Below, piece by piece: positions 1 through 7,866 of a stretch of DNA of 64,000 bases (the first letter of the stretch is position 1; each line of letters opens with the position of its first letter). Made by a program: the position numbers and the translations under genes. This DNA is from Phenylobacterium sp. Root1290. Its GTDB lineage: Bacteria > Pseudomonadota > Alphaproteobacteria > Caulobacterales > Caulobacteraceae. Where the stretch lies: contig NZ_LMEE01000005.1 in the NCBI RefSeq assembly GCF_001425305.1, positions 1 to 64,000 of the forward strand, read 5' to 3'. Under the pieces are notes generated by a model that saw nothing but the letters and a program-made list of their open reading frames with translations, was not told the DNA's origin and did not search any database.

Positions 1-24
1 TTCAATACACAATCAACACCCTGA

Positions 25-101
<77 letters not shown>

Positions 102-111
102 AGGTTTAATC

Positions 112-145
112 AAAAGCCCCCAGGCTCATCGCCCGGGGGCTTTTT
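112..145 (+). terminator. rho-independent terminator after tRNA-Met
   Basis: AAGCCCCC pairs with GGGGGCTT around a GC-containing loop and is followed by a run of T. It sits about 10 nt after the tRNA and would end its transcript. It lies inside the putative integrated segment, so it is probably not the tRNA's original terminator. A second terminator follows the distal repeat copy at 2570-2599. Confidence 0.8.
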
Positions 146-194
146 GCTTGTCGGCGGTCGGCAGCAGTATCGAGCCCACCCGAGAGTGCCTGGA

Positions 195-300
195 CGAAAC
201 GGAAGGACACTGAAGCCGGATATCGGTGCTCCGAGGCGAACGCCGGATCCTGGGTCCGTAAGTACATCGAGGTCAAGCCCGACGCGCCGTCACGCCTAAG
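195..300 (+). pseudogene. orphan fragment of a nuclease-toxin C-terminus
   Basis: About 85-90 bases here closely match the stretch at roughly 1683-1772 of the toxin-like gene downstream, covering the KPD-G-APRRTPDP and KYIEVKPD-APS segments. Relative to that copy, one base is missing near 251 and a stop follows soon after, so this copy cannot encode the full domain. No start codon or N-terminal part is present. It looks like the remnant of a duplicated toxin tip. It lies antisense to the distal end of the decayed gene at 352-1146. Confidence 0.6.
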
Positions 301-351
301 TTGAGTGGGGGTCCCTGCACCCAAAAGCGCCACGCGGCGGACCGGCCCTGC

Positions 352-1146
352 GCGGAGGCTCAAGGCGTCGACGCCCAGGGACTCGTACTGGTAGCCACCC
401 TGTGACGCCGGCCTCAACGACACGCCCGCGGCGCGATCGAAAACCGCCGTGGGATCCCCATCCTCAAGGTAGGCGAGGAACTGCATCAGGTTGTGGACGG
501 TGTGCGCCTGGGCCTGGGAGGCAATCGTGTCGAGGATCCGCGCGAAGTCGTTGAGGAACCGGCGCTTGGCGTCGGGAGTGGCCAGGCCTGGGCCATCCTC
601 ATTCGAACCATTACGGAAGGCGCCGGAGCCGTAGAAGATCTGGTTGCAAACGCCGTGCATCACCTGGTCGGCGGCGATGTAGAGCGGTTGCCATTTGGCG
701 ACCGTCGCCGCACCTGGAGACCCCGTCAGGTGCGGTCGTGTGGCCTTGAGATCCCTCTCGGCCGCCTGAGTCACCAGATCAAGGACCGCCCGGCCGCGAA
801 CAGCCGTGTCTGCTTCGCTATCCGGCGTGTCGCCCCGGAACGGGTAGAAGAACACCGCGCGCGGGAAGTGCAGCATCGCGTGGATGTATTCGCCGCCGCG
901 GAGCAGGTCAGACGCCCAGGTGCGGACACAGGCCCCGCACTTCGGCTGGTCATGCACCACGTGGAGCAGGGCTGCTAAGTTCGCGAAGGGTTCCACATCG
1001 CGGGTGCGGCCTTTGCGCTGCTCATCCCGCGCGCGCGACCAGTCCAGCTTCAGAAGACCATCCATGATCGCGGTTGAGTGCGAATTTGCGAGAGTTTCGA
1101 TGCGGTGCAGGAATCGCGTCGAGGCGTAGCTTGACGCTTTACGCAC
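352..1146 (-). pseudogene. fragment of an unknown protein gene
   Basis: The minus strand carries a long open stretch with strong coding character: codon third positions are almost all G or C, and the translation reads like a helical globular protein, for example around LNDFARILDTIASQAQAH and ALLHVVHDQPKCGACVRTW. The clearly protein-like part covers roughly 352-1146. Beyond 352 the open frame continues antisense to the toxin fragment and through the tRNA terminator, where it is no longer credible. No convincing start or ribosome site is visible, though a GTG at 1146 preceded by GGGGAAAG is possible. I do not recognise the family. It is probably both-ends-truncated cargo of the integrated element. 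Confidence 0.4.
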
Positions 1147-1227
1147 CGCTTTCCCCGAAATCGAGCTATCCGCGTCGAGGCTTGGGCGCCAGGTCGTGAA
1201 CAGCCATGTTCTTATGGAGAGCGAAGC

Positions 1228-1880
1228 ATGCCCGATGGGCAGGTTGATCCGGCGCGTCTTAAAGGCGATGCGCTGCGGCGTTGGTACTTGCGCACGTCTG
1301 AGGAGGTCCAAAAAGAGCGACAGGCTGCCGACAGCGTACGGTACGGCAGTCTCTACGCTCCTCCGCCGGATGATCTTGCCGAGTTGCGGCATCAGCAGGC
1401 GGAATTCGAACAGAAGCGGCGGGAGATCTCCAAGGAGAACAGCTGGATGGCCGTGCCGGCGCTTGCTCCCGCTGCCGCAGTACTAGGCCTTGAGGCTGCG
1501 GCCGCTATCGCCGCACGGCTCGTGCCTCAAGCGGTCCCCCGTGGACCGCTCGTGCTGACCGAGCGGATGCCTCATCTGCGGGTCGGCCACAACTGGGCGA
1601 CCAGAGCTGGGCAACGCGCAGATAAGTTCTACAAGGACATGGCGCGAGGTAAGGAAGGTTGGCAGCCTGAGCCGAGGGTAGCTGGACCTAACGGAACGAC
1701 ACTCAAGCCGGATGTTGGCGCCCCAAGGCGAACGCCGGATCCCGCGGTCCGCAAGTACATTGAGGTCAGCCGGACACGCCGTCCGGAAGAGCGGCGGCGG
1801 CAAGGCAGGTGAAGAAATACGAGGAAGCCACCGGCCAGAAGGTGAGAGCCCTGTTCTACGATCCAAAGAGGTTCATGTGA
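1228..1880 (+). pseudogene. frameshifted PD-(D/E)xK-like nuclease toxin
   Basis: The gene starts at ATG 1228 and reads as a charged N-terminal helix, an Ala-rich hydrophobic stretch (about residues 73-100), and a C-terminal part with KPD...TPDP...KYIEV. The frame stops at 1812. Shifting frame after about 1767, where the sibling copy at 195-300 has an extra A, continues the domain through a K-x-TPSGRAAAARQVKKYEEATG-like tail to a TGA at 1878-1880. The PD...ExK spacing and the Arg-rich helix are typical of restriction-endonuclease-fold toxin tips (family knowledge); the nuclease assignment is inference. The reconstructed stop overlaps the next gene as TGATG, as expected of a toxin/immunity pair. 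One deleted base has therefore inactivated the toxin, unless this is a sequencing error. Confidence 0.6.
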
Positions 1881-2455
1881 TGCGGCGTTCTTATGCGAGT
1901 GCGCTCCACAGGGTTCTTGATCCCATGGGCTTCAAACGCTCTGGCGACGATTGGGTACGGGTTCGAGGCGATATGTGGGAGTGCGTGAACCGGCAATCCA
2001 GTCGGCTGGGTGGCGTGACGGTCAATCTCCTCATGAAGGATCTTGAGACGGAGAAGCTCTTCCTCTCCATTTTTGGTCCCGCGGGCGCCCTTCAGATGCC
2101 CCCAATCGATACCCGGCTAGGAGCGTTGATTGATGGCTACGATCGTTGGTGGAAGAGGGAAGAGGTAAACGGGCCGAGCGAGATGGCGGAAGCCGTAGTC
2201 CAGTATGGTCTTCCCTGGTTCGACCGGGTGCGGACTCTTGAGCAGCAAGCGGAGAACTGGTTCGGCAGAAGGACGGCGCTATCCGAACGTGGCTATCACG
2301 GACCCTCCCTAGTGGGACTGGCTCTCACACTTCATCGAATGGGCGAGGGAGAAGAGGCTTGCGAAGTCCTTCGGAAGCCGGTGCCCAAGACCGCTATTCC
2401 TGCGAACATCGAGAGGGTCGCGAGGGTGCGGCGGTGGCTCGGGTGTAACGCTTAA
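1880..2455 (+). CDS. DUF4304-like protein, putative immunity protein
   Basis: This 191-aa protein begins MRRSYASALHRVLDPMGFKR and continues with a WVRVRGDMWECVNRQ segment. A helix, then GFKR, then a strand with W and NxQ, is the DUF4304 pattern. Members are often encoded beside polymorphic toxins (family knowledge). The start ATG at 1880 overlaps the reconstructed toxin stop, so the two were translationally coupled. An upstream in-frame extension to 1712 is antisense-like filler and was rejected. The gene appears intact although its toxin is broken. The role as immunity factor is inference from context. Confidence 0.6.
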   Translation: MRRSYASALHRVLDPMGFKRSGDDWVRVRGDMWECVNRQSSRLGGVTVNLLMKDLETEKLFLSIFGPAGALQMPPIDTRLGALIDGYDRWWKREEVNGPSEMAEAVVQYGLPWFDRVRTLEQQAENWFGRRTALSERGYHGPSLVGLALTLHRMGEGEEACEVLRKPVPKTAIPANIERVARVRRWLGCNA

Positions 2456-2481
2456 GCGGCAAACGCCACCGCGAAAACTGT

Positions 2482-2539
2482 GCGATACCGACCAGATCGG
2501 GCTCGGCCGCCGCTCTCGGTGGAGGGTGTGAGGTATCGC
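2482..2539. repeat. short inverted repeat near attR
   Basis: GCGATACC at 2482-2489 is mirrored by GGTATCGC at 2532-2539, just upstream of the distal tRNA-end repeat. It could be an arm-type recombination site of the lost element or a stem at the end of the immunity gene transcript. Nothing else is visible in 2456-2716 apart from the attR copy and the terminator. Confidence 0.35.
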
Positions 2540-2548
2540 TGCGTGCGC

Positions 2549-2562
2549 GTCCCCGCACCCAA
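2549..2562. repeat. attR-like copy of the tRNA-Met 3' end
   Basis: This is an exact 14-bp copy of 89-102 without the rest of a tRNA. It is followed 8 bp later by a strong terminator that probably served the tRNA before integration. Together with 89-102 it bounds a segment of about 2.46 kb. Confidence 0.7.
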
Positions 2563-2569
2563 ATCTCAC

Positions 2570-2599
2570 AACCCTCCCGCATCCGCAGGAGGGTTTTTT
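2570..2599 (+). terminator. rho-independent terminator
   Basis: AACCCTCC (2570-2577) pairs with GGAGGGTT (2588-2595), followed by six T. It is placed right after the distal repeat and is likely the ancestral terminator of tRNA-Met. Confidence 0.8.
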
Positions 2600-2716
2600 C
2601 ATGCCCGGAAGCCAACGCCATACCGCGGCGTCCTTTCATCGACGCAATCTGTTGCTCACAGCGTAGACTTCGAGCGCCCGCAGGATTCGCGGGCGGGTAG
2701 CTGTGTGGAGCGTCTC

Positions 2717-3187
2717 ATGATCATCGCCGGATGGATTCTCGCCATACTGGGCCTCGCCCAGGTCGTCTTCGCCGGCACGATCGAGGTTTCTCAACTGACC
2801 GAGGGCAATCGTCTGATCGGCCTGGCGCCCAGCGTCATCGCCAATGTCGACCTGGTCGGCCAAAGGGCGATGATCCACACCGGCGGCTGCGCGACCTTCC
2901 TGGCCGGCGTCGTGTTCATCGGCGCGGCCTATCTGAAGCCCGCCCCTCCCGGACAGGAGTCCAAGGCCTGGACCGGCATCGCGGCCATCGCCGCCCTGGT
3001 GCTGACCGTGGCGGCGGTGGGCGGCTTCGGCGCCTTTCTCTATGCGCTGCACGGCCAGAACGCCGACCAGCGGCTGGTCGACGAGATCCGCGCCCGCGAA
3101 GCGGCCAACGAGTCGACCGAGGCGCTCATGAAGGAGGCCGATCGGCGCCTGCGCAACGAGGCCGAGGCGGCCGAAGCGTCGCGCTGA
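2717..3187 (+). CDS. membrane protein of unknown function, 156 aa
   Basis: Starts at ATG 2717 with GTGGAG six bases upstream; earlier in-frame starts would read through the terminator and are unlikely. Three hydrophobic segments are visible: residues 1-20, about 50-72 (GCATFLAGVVFIGAAYL) and about 88-112. They are followed by a charged cytoplasmic-looking helix rich in Glu and Arg (DEIRAREAANESTEALMKEA). I do not recognise the family. It is the first gene outside the tRNA-associated scar. Confidence 0.7.
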   Translation: MIIAGWILAILGLAQVVFAGTIEVSQLTEGNRLIGLAPSVIANVDLVGQRAMIHTGGCATFLAGVVFIGAAYLKPAPPGQESKAWTGIAAIAALVLTVAAVGGFGAFLYALHGQNADQRLVDEIRAREAANESTEALMKEADRRLRNEAEAAEASR

Positions 3188-3234
3188 TCCGAACAGGCTT
3201 GCGCTGAAGCTCAGGTGCTTTCATGGAGAGCGCC

Positions 3235-4041
3235 ATGAGCGCGCCCCAGTTCTTCGATCTCCGAGCCACCCACAATCCGCACCGTTGGTACCTGCCGCTG
3301 ACCCCTGCGGTCTGCGTCGGTTCACGCGACAACCTCTTCATGTTCGGCGGGGTCGGCATGGCCTCGGCGATCACCGCGCTGGAGCGGACCTGCGAGCGGC
3401 CGGTGATCTGGGCGACGGCGCAGTATCTGTCCTATGCCCGACCGCCCAGCGTGGTGGACCTCGATGTCTGGGTGCCCGCGGCCGGCAAGTACAACAGTCA
3501 GGCCCGCGTGATCAGCCATGTCGGCGACAAGGAGATCCTGACGGTCAACGCCGCCCTCGGCGCGCGGCCCAGCGAGATCTCGCGCCAATGGCTGGCCATG
3601 CCGGAGGTGGCGCCGCCGCAGGATTGCGAAGCGGCCGACCATTGGCGCGGCGGCGGCGATGACCTGCACAGCCGCATCGAGGTGCGCGTCGCCAAGGGCC
3701 GCTATGGCGGCACGGAGGTGAGCGACGGCGGCGAAGACGGCCGCCTGCTGCTGTGGATCCGGCCGCGGGACGGGGTGGCCATCGACGCCGGCATGCTGGC
3801 GATCATGGCCGATTTCATCCCCGGCGCGGTCGGCAATGCGCTGGGCCTCAACGCCGGCGGCAACAGCCTCGACAACACCATCCGCTATCGCAGGATTGTG
3901 CCGACGGAGTGGGTGCTCTGCGACATTCGCATCACCGGCGTGCACGGCGGCTTCGGCCACGGCGCCATGTACCTGTTCGCGCAGGATGGGGAGCTGATGG
4001 CCACGGCTAGCCAGTCGCTGATCGTGCGCGTTCGCGACTAG
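3235..4041 (+). CDS. acyl-CoA thioesterase-family protein (double hotdog)
   Basis: A 268-aa protein with GGVGMASAITALERTCERPVIWATAQYLSYARP near residues 37-70, the typical first hotdog of thioesterase II-like proteins (helix followed by W-x-Q-Y-L). A second similar half contains MADFIPGA and LDNTIRYRR. These enzymes hydrolyse acyl-CoA esters in the cytosol; the physiological substrate is unknown. The start at 3235 is chosen because GGAG at 3225-3228 sits at the right distance; an ATG at 3223 has no ribosome site. It ends by overlapping the convergent gene at 4038. Confidence 0.75.
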   Translation: MSAPQFFDLRATHNPHRWYLPLTPAVCVGSRDNLFMFGGVGMASAITALERTCERPVIWATAQYLSYARPPSVVDLDVWVPAAGKYNSQARVISHVGDKEILTVNAALGARPSEISRQWLAMPEVAPPQDCEAADHWRGGGDDLHSRIEVRVAKGRYGGTEVSDGGEDGRLLLWIRPRDGVAIDAGMLAIMADFIPGAVGNALGLNAGGNSLDNTIRYRRIVPTEWVLCDIRITGVHGGFGHGAMYLFAQDGELMATASQSLIVRVRD

Positions 4042-4508
4042 GCCAGCGCCTCCAACAGTGCGACGCGAGCCAGGTCCTTCGGTCGTCCGAAGCGGCGGCA
4101 GATGGCCGCCTGCTCGCCGGCGCTGGGCGTGAACAGCATCCGGCCGCGCCAGCTGACCGGTTCACGTGTCGCCGGGACCACCGGCGCCCAGACGCCGTCC
4201 GAGAACGCCTCGAAGCCTGCCATGATCTCGATCGGCAGTGGGGCGACGATGGCCTTGGCGAAGATCCTCGAACGGAACAGAGGCGAGGGCGCCGCCGCCA
4301 GCGGCTCGGCGCTCCACTGCGCCAGCAGCGTCGTGGCGTCGCGTTCGCTGACGATCAGGTCGACGTCGGGCGGCGTCAGGCCCGGGACGCCGACCAGCGC
4401 CATGCCCGCGCTGCCGAACACCCACCAGGGATCGAGCAGCCCGGCGCAACCGTCGGCGACGACGTCCAGGGCGCTCGCCAGCGCCTCGCTGATCTGCGGC
4501 TCGCTCAT
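4038..4508 (-). CDS. nucleotidyltransferase-fold protein
   Basis: A 156-aa protein with VFGSAGMALVG at residues 31-40 and DVDLIVS at 48-54. The G-S pair and the D-x-D spaced after it are the core motif of minimal nucleotidyltransferases. A third carboxylate (IEIMAG, about residue 95) follows. Similar small proteins are often uncharacterised or act as antitoxins or aminoglycoside-type transferases; no partner gene is adjacent here, so no function is assigned. Confidence 0.6.
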   Translation of the reverse strand: MSEPQISEALASALDVVADGCAGLLDPWWVFGSAGMALVGVPGLTPPDVDLIVSERDATTLLAQWSAEPLAAAPSPLFRSRIFAKAIVAPLPIEIMAGFEAFSDGVWAPVVPATREPVSWRGRMLFTPSAGEQAAICRRFGRPKDLARVALLEALA

Positions 4509-4600
4509 GTCCGCGTCCTAGAGAGGTTCACGCGCAGGCTCAATCAGTTGTAGGGCTAGGCGGGCGCCGAGTACGGGCGCGGCAGGGGAGGAGACGCGGC

Positions 4601-6658
4601 ATGGAACTGGTTCGAAAACACGGGCCTTGGGCCCTGCTGGCCGCGATCGGCGCGGTCTCGCTGGCCGTGCTGGCCACGGCGCGAGGCGAGAACGTCAACG
4701 CGCTGTGGATCCTGACCGCGGCGCTCTGCGTCTACCTGGTCGCGTACCGCTACTACAGCCTCTACATCGCCCAGCGCGTGATGCGGCTCGACGCCGCTCG
4801 GCCGACGCCGGCGATCACCCGCAACGACGGCTTGGACTACGTTCCGACCAACAAATACGTCCTGTTCGGCCACCACTTTGCGGCCATCGCGGGCGCGGGA
4901 CCGTTGGTCGGTCCTGTGCTGGCGGCCCAGATGGGCTATCTGCCCGGCGTGCTCTGGATCCTGACGGGGGTCGTGCTGGCCGGCGCGGTGCAGGACTTCC
5001 TGGTCCTGATCATCTCCATGCGCCGCGACGGCAAGTCGTTGGGCGAACTGATCCGCGAGGAGCTTGGCCCGATCCCCGGCGTCATCGCGCTCTTCGGCGC
5101 CTTCATGATCATGGTGATCATCCTGGCGGTGCTGGCGCTGATCGTGGTCAAGGCCTTGACCGCCAGCCCCTGGGGCACGTTCACCGTCGCCGCGACGGTG
5201 CCGATCGCCATCGCCATGGGCGTCTACATGCGCTTCATCCGCCCCGGCCGGATCGCCGAGGTTTCGATCTTCGGCTTCGTCATGCTGATCCTGGCGATCG
5301 TCGGCGGCCAGAAGGTCGCCGCCTCGCCGGAACTGGCGGCCATGTTCACCCTCACCGGCCTTCAGCTCTCGTGGATTCTCATCGGCTATGGCGCGGTCGC
5401 CGCCGTGCTGCCGGTCTGGCTGCTGCTGGCCCCGCGCGACTACCTGTCCACTTTCCTGAAGATCGGCGCGATCCTGGCGCTGGCCATCGGCATCATCATC
5501 ATGCGGCCCGAGCTGCAGATGCCGGCCGTCACCCAGTTCGCCGCCGGCGGCGGGCCGGTCTGGTCGGGCACCCTGTTCCCGTTCCTGTTCATCACCATCG
5601 CCTGCGGCGCGGTCTCGGGCTTCCACGCCCTGATCTCGTCGGGCACGACCCCAAAGCTGATCGACAACGAGGTCAACGCCCGCTTCATCGGCTACGGCGG
5701 CATGCTGATGGAGAGCTTCGTGGCGATCATGGCGATCATCGCCGCCTCGATCCTCGATCCCGGCGTCTATTTCACGATGAACAGTCCTGCCGCGGTGATC
5801 GGAACGACCGCCGAAAGCGCCTCGGCCGCGGTCGGCGCCATGGGCCACCCGATCTCGCCGGAGGTCATCGAGCAGACCGCCAGGGACGTCGGCGAGACGA
5901 CCATCATCTCGCGCGCCGGCGGCGCGCCGACGCTCGCGGTCGGGATGGCGCACATCTTCTCGCACGTGCTCGGCGGCAAGGCGATGATGGCCTTTTGGTA
6001 CCACTTCGCCATCCTGTTCGAGGCGCTCTTCATCCTGACCGCCGTCGACGCCGGCACTCGGGCTGGACGCTTCATGCTTCAGGATCTGCTCGGGACCTTC
6101 ATCCCGAAGTTCAAGGAGACGTCTTCCTGGACGGCTAACCTGACGGCCACGGGGCTTTGTGTCGCCGCGTGGGGCTTCTTCCTGCACCAGGGGGTGACTG
6201 ATCCGCTCGGCGGGGTGAATACGCTCTGGCCCTTGTTCGGCATCTCCAACCAGATGCTGGCGGCCATCGCGCTGATCATGGCCACTGTGGTGATCTTCAA
6301 GATGAAGCGGCACCGCTACGCCTTCGTCACCATCATCCCGGCGGTGTGGTTGTGCATCTGCACGCTGACGGCGGGCTTCCAGAAGCTGTTCTCGCCCGAT
6401 CCGGCCATCGGCTTCCTGTCGCACGCCCGCAAGTACGGCGACGCCCTGGCGGCGGGCGAGGTTCTGGCCCCGGCCAAGGGGATGGCCGACATGAGCAAGA
6501 TCGTCTGGAACGACCGTATCGACGCGGCGCTCTGCGCCGTGTTCATCGCTGTGGTGTTGAGCATGATCTGGTTCGGGATCACGGCCTGCCTGAAGGCATA
6601 TCGGGCCGATGGCTGGACGGCGCGGGAGATCAATCCCGACGCGATCCCGGCGGAGTAG
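4601..6658 (+). CDS. cstA: carbon starvation protein CstA, pyruvate/peptide transporter
   Basis: A 685-aa integral membrane protein with about 16-18 hydrophobic segments. Recognisable CstA signatures include PTNKYVLFGHHFAAIAGAGP (residues 84-103), the GPVLAAQMGY stretch and FHALISSGTTPKLI. Family members import pyruvate and possibly peptides during carbon limitation. A strong GGAGGAG site precedes the ATG. The small partner gene starts five bases after the stop, so the two are surely co-transcribed. Length agrees with the E. coli CstA/BtsT type. Confidence 0.95.
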   Translation: MELVRKHGPWALLAAIGAVSLAVLATARGENVNALWILTAALCVYLVAYRYYSLYIAQRVMRLDAARPTPAITRNDGLDYVPTNKYVLFGHHFAAIAGAGPLVGPVLAAQMGYLPGVLWILTGVVLAGAVQDFLVLIISMRRDGKSLGELIREELGPIPGVIALFGAFMIMVIILAVLALIVVKALTASPWGTFTVAATVPIAIAMGVYMRFIRPGRIAEVSIFGFVMLILAIVGGQKVAASPELAAMFTLTGLQLSWILIGYGAVAAVLPVWLLLAPRDYLSTFLKIGAILALAIGIIIMRPELQMPAVTQFAAGGGPVWSGTLFPFLFITIACGAVSGFHALISSGTTPKLIDNEVNARFIGYGGMLMESFVAIMAIIAASILDPGVYFTMNSPAAVIGTTAESASAAVGAMGHPISPEVIEQTARDVGETTIISRAGGAPTLAVGMAHIFSHVLGGKAMMAFWYHFAILFEALFILTAVDAGTRAGRFMLQDLLGTFIPKFKETSSWTANLTATGLCVAAWGFFLHQGVTDPLGGVNTLWPLFGISNQMLAAIALIMATVVIFKMKRHRYAFVTIIPAVWLCICTLTAGFQKLFSPDPAIGFLSHARKYGDALAAGEVLAPAKGMADMSKIVWNDRIDAALCAVFIAVVLSMIWFGITACLKAYRADGWTAREINPDAIPAE

Positions 6659-6663
6659 GGGAC

Positions 6664-6873
6664 ATGGCCTCGCCCAATCCCTTCGCCCGCTTCGCCCAAT
6701 GCGTCTGCGACGGCGCGCGCCTGATGGTCGGGGTCCCGAACTATGAGACCTATGTCGAGCATCTGGCCACGACCCACCCCGACCGGGTCCCCATGACCCG
6801 CACCGAGTTCTTCCGCGATCGCCAGGACGCCCGATACGGGGCCGGAGGTCGCGGCGGGTTTCGCTGCTGCTGA
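6664..6873 (+). CDS. YbdD/YjiX-type small partner of CstA
   Basis: A 69-aa protein containing GVPNYETYVEHLATTHPD and MTRTEFFRDRQDARYG and ending in a Gly-rich tail with two Cys (RCC). This matches the short YbdD/YjiX proteins that sit immediately downstream of cstA/btsT genes and are needed with them in enterobacteria. It begins at ATG 6664, five bases after cstA, and is followed by a strong terminator. Confidence 0.9.
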   Translation: MASPNPFARFAQCVCDGARLMVGVPNYETYVEHLATTHPDRVPMTRTEFFRDRQDARYGAGGRGGFRCC

Positions 6874-6879
6874 AATGCG

Positions 6880-6905
6880 AAAGGCCGGCGTCTCCGCCGG
6901 CCTTT
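6880..6905. terminator. bidirectional terminator
   Basis: AAAGGCCGGCG (6880-6890) pairs perfectly with CGCCGGCCTTT (6895-6905) around a four-base loop. A and T tracts on the two sides allow it to serve both cstA-ybdD (plus) and the convergent gene at 6930-7205 (minus). Confidence 0.85.
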
Positions 6906-6929
6906 GCTACACAGAACTGGGAGGTGCGC

Positions 6930-7205
6930 TTAGCGCGCGGCCAGGGCCGAATTCGACGGGGCCTGGGCGGTCGCGTAGTTGTCGAGGCTGACCTTCACGG
7001 TCGCCTTCACGCAGCGCGAATAGGCGTCGAGCGCCAGGGCTTCGCTGCGGGTGGCGCGGAAGCAGACATTGCGCGCGGCCTTGGCCACGTCGGCTTCGAC
7101 TTGGGCTTGGCTCTTGCCGGCCAGCGGAACGCTGATCGAAGCGGCTTGAGCGGGAGCGGTGATGGCGAAAACGGCCACGGCGGTCAGAGCAAGAGTACGG
7201 ATCAT
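6930..7205 (-). CDS. small secreted protein, UrcA-like
   Basis: A 91-aa protein with a clear signal peptide (MIRTLALTAVAVFAITAPAQAA). The mature part contains SISVPLAGK, a helix VEADVAKAARNVC and a second Cys at YSRCVKA; the two Cys probably form a disulfide. This layout matches the UrcA family of short periplasmic proteins common in Caulobacterales and Sphingomonadales, whose function is unknown. Start at 7205 is chosen so that translation begins with the signal peptide. Confidence 0.6.
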   Translation of the reverse strand: MIRTLALTAVAVFAITAPAQAASISVPLAGKSQAQVEADVAKAARNVCFRATRSEALALDAYSRCVKATVKVSLDNYATAQAPSNSALAAR

Positions 7206-7530
7206 AATCACTAGTTCCCGGAAAGGGGTTGGGGCCAACCACCTCCCGACGTTTCCCTTGGCGACGGTTCAAATTCTCGCGTGACCGTTTCGCCTGATCT
7301 TTTTCCTGCCCTTTGGTGGACGAGGTTTCAAGCGAATTTGTTGCGGTGCAATAGCGCAGTTGTGCGCTGCAACCGCGATGGGCGCCGGCGCCCAATTTTC
7401 AGCAGCGGGGCGAAAAGCGGCGGTTTGGGCACGTCGATTGCGGTGGACAACCCCGACGGCCCCGAAATGAAACACTTGCCATCCTCGGGGCTTCACCATT
7501 GAGTAACCTTCGTTAACGCTCCGAGGTCCC
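7206..7530. other. intergenic region, no gene seen
   Basis: This 325-bp divergent spacer has lower GC than its flanks and should hold the promoters of both neighbours. A GTAAC-N5-TTAAC arrangement near 7503-7517 resembles a CtrA half-site pair but with the wrong spacing. No RNA gene or clear operator was recognised. Confidence 0.4.
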
Positions 7531-7800
7531 ATGTTCCTGTCCGCTCTCGCCGCCGCCGTGATCTCGACCTCGTACGCCGCGCCGGCGCCGACAGTGTCGC
7601 CGGTCGTCGAGCCGGTGGCCCAGGCCGTGCTGGTGGATTGCCAGGTCAGCGGCGCGAACCTGACCGATTGCAAGGCCCTGGACGCCGATGGCGCGCCGGC
7701 CGCCGAGGCGGTGAAGCTGGCGGCTCAGGTCGAGGTGCCCGAGGCCTTCGCGCTGGCCAACCCCGGCCGCATCGTCATCAAGATGAACGTCACGCCGTAA
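7531..7800 (+). CDS. short TonB-C-terminal-like exported protein
   Basis: An 89-aa protein with an N-terminal hydrophobic segment (MFLSALAAAVISTSYA). The rest reads VLVDCQVSGANLTDCKAL, EAVKLAAQVEV and ends in RIVIKMNVTP. This is the alternating pattern of the TonB C-terminal domain (xDCxV...G.L..C.....A..LA......G..V.I...). It lacks the periplasmic spanning region of a real TonB, so it is probably a periplasmic TonB-box-like or energy-transducer relative. A GAGG site lies five bases before the ATG. Confidence 0.55.
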   Translation: MFLSALAAAVISTSYAAPAPTVSPVVEPVAQAVLVDCQVSGANLTDCKALDADGAPAAEAVKLAAQVEVPEAFALANPGRIVIKMNVTP

Positions 7801-7866
7801 GGCGGTTGACCGCGCGGCGCGCCTGACGCCTTCTCCCGCCCAATAAGCAGGGAACGGGAGAACGGC

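Noticed and set aside
4556..6424. Long open frame on the minus strand opposite cstA
   Set aside because: Composition is Asp/Arg/Gly/His-rich low complexity typical of antisense reading of a high-GC gene, and cstA on the plus strand is unmistakable.
7503..7517. CtrA-like site upstream of the short TonB-like gene
   Set aside because: The two half-sites are spaced one base too close for TTAA-N7-TTAA and the first half is imperfect.
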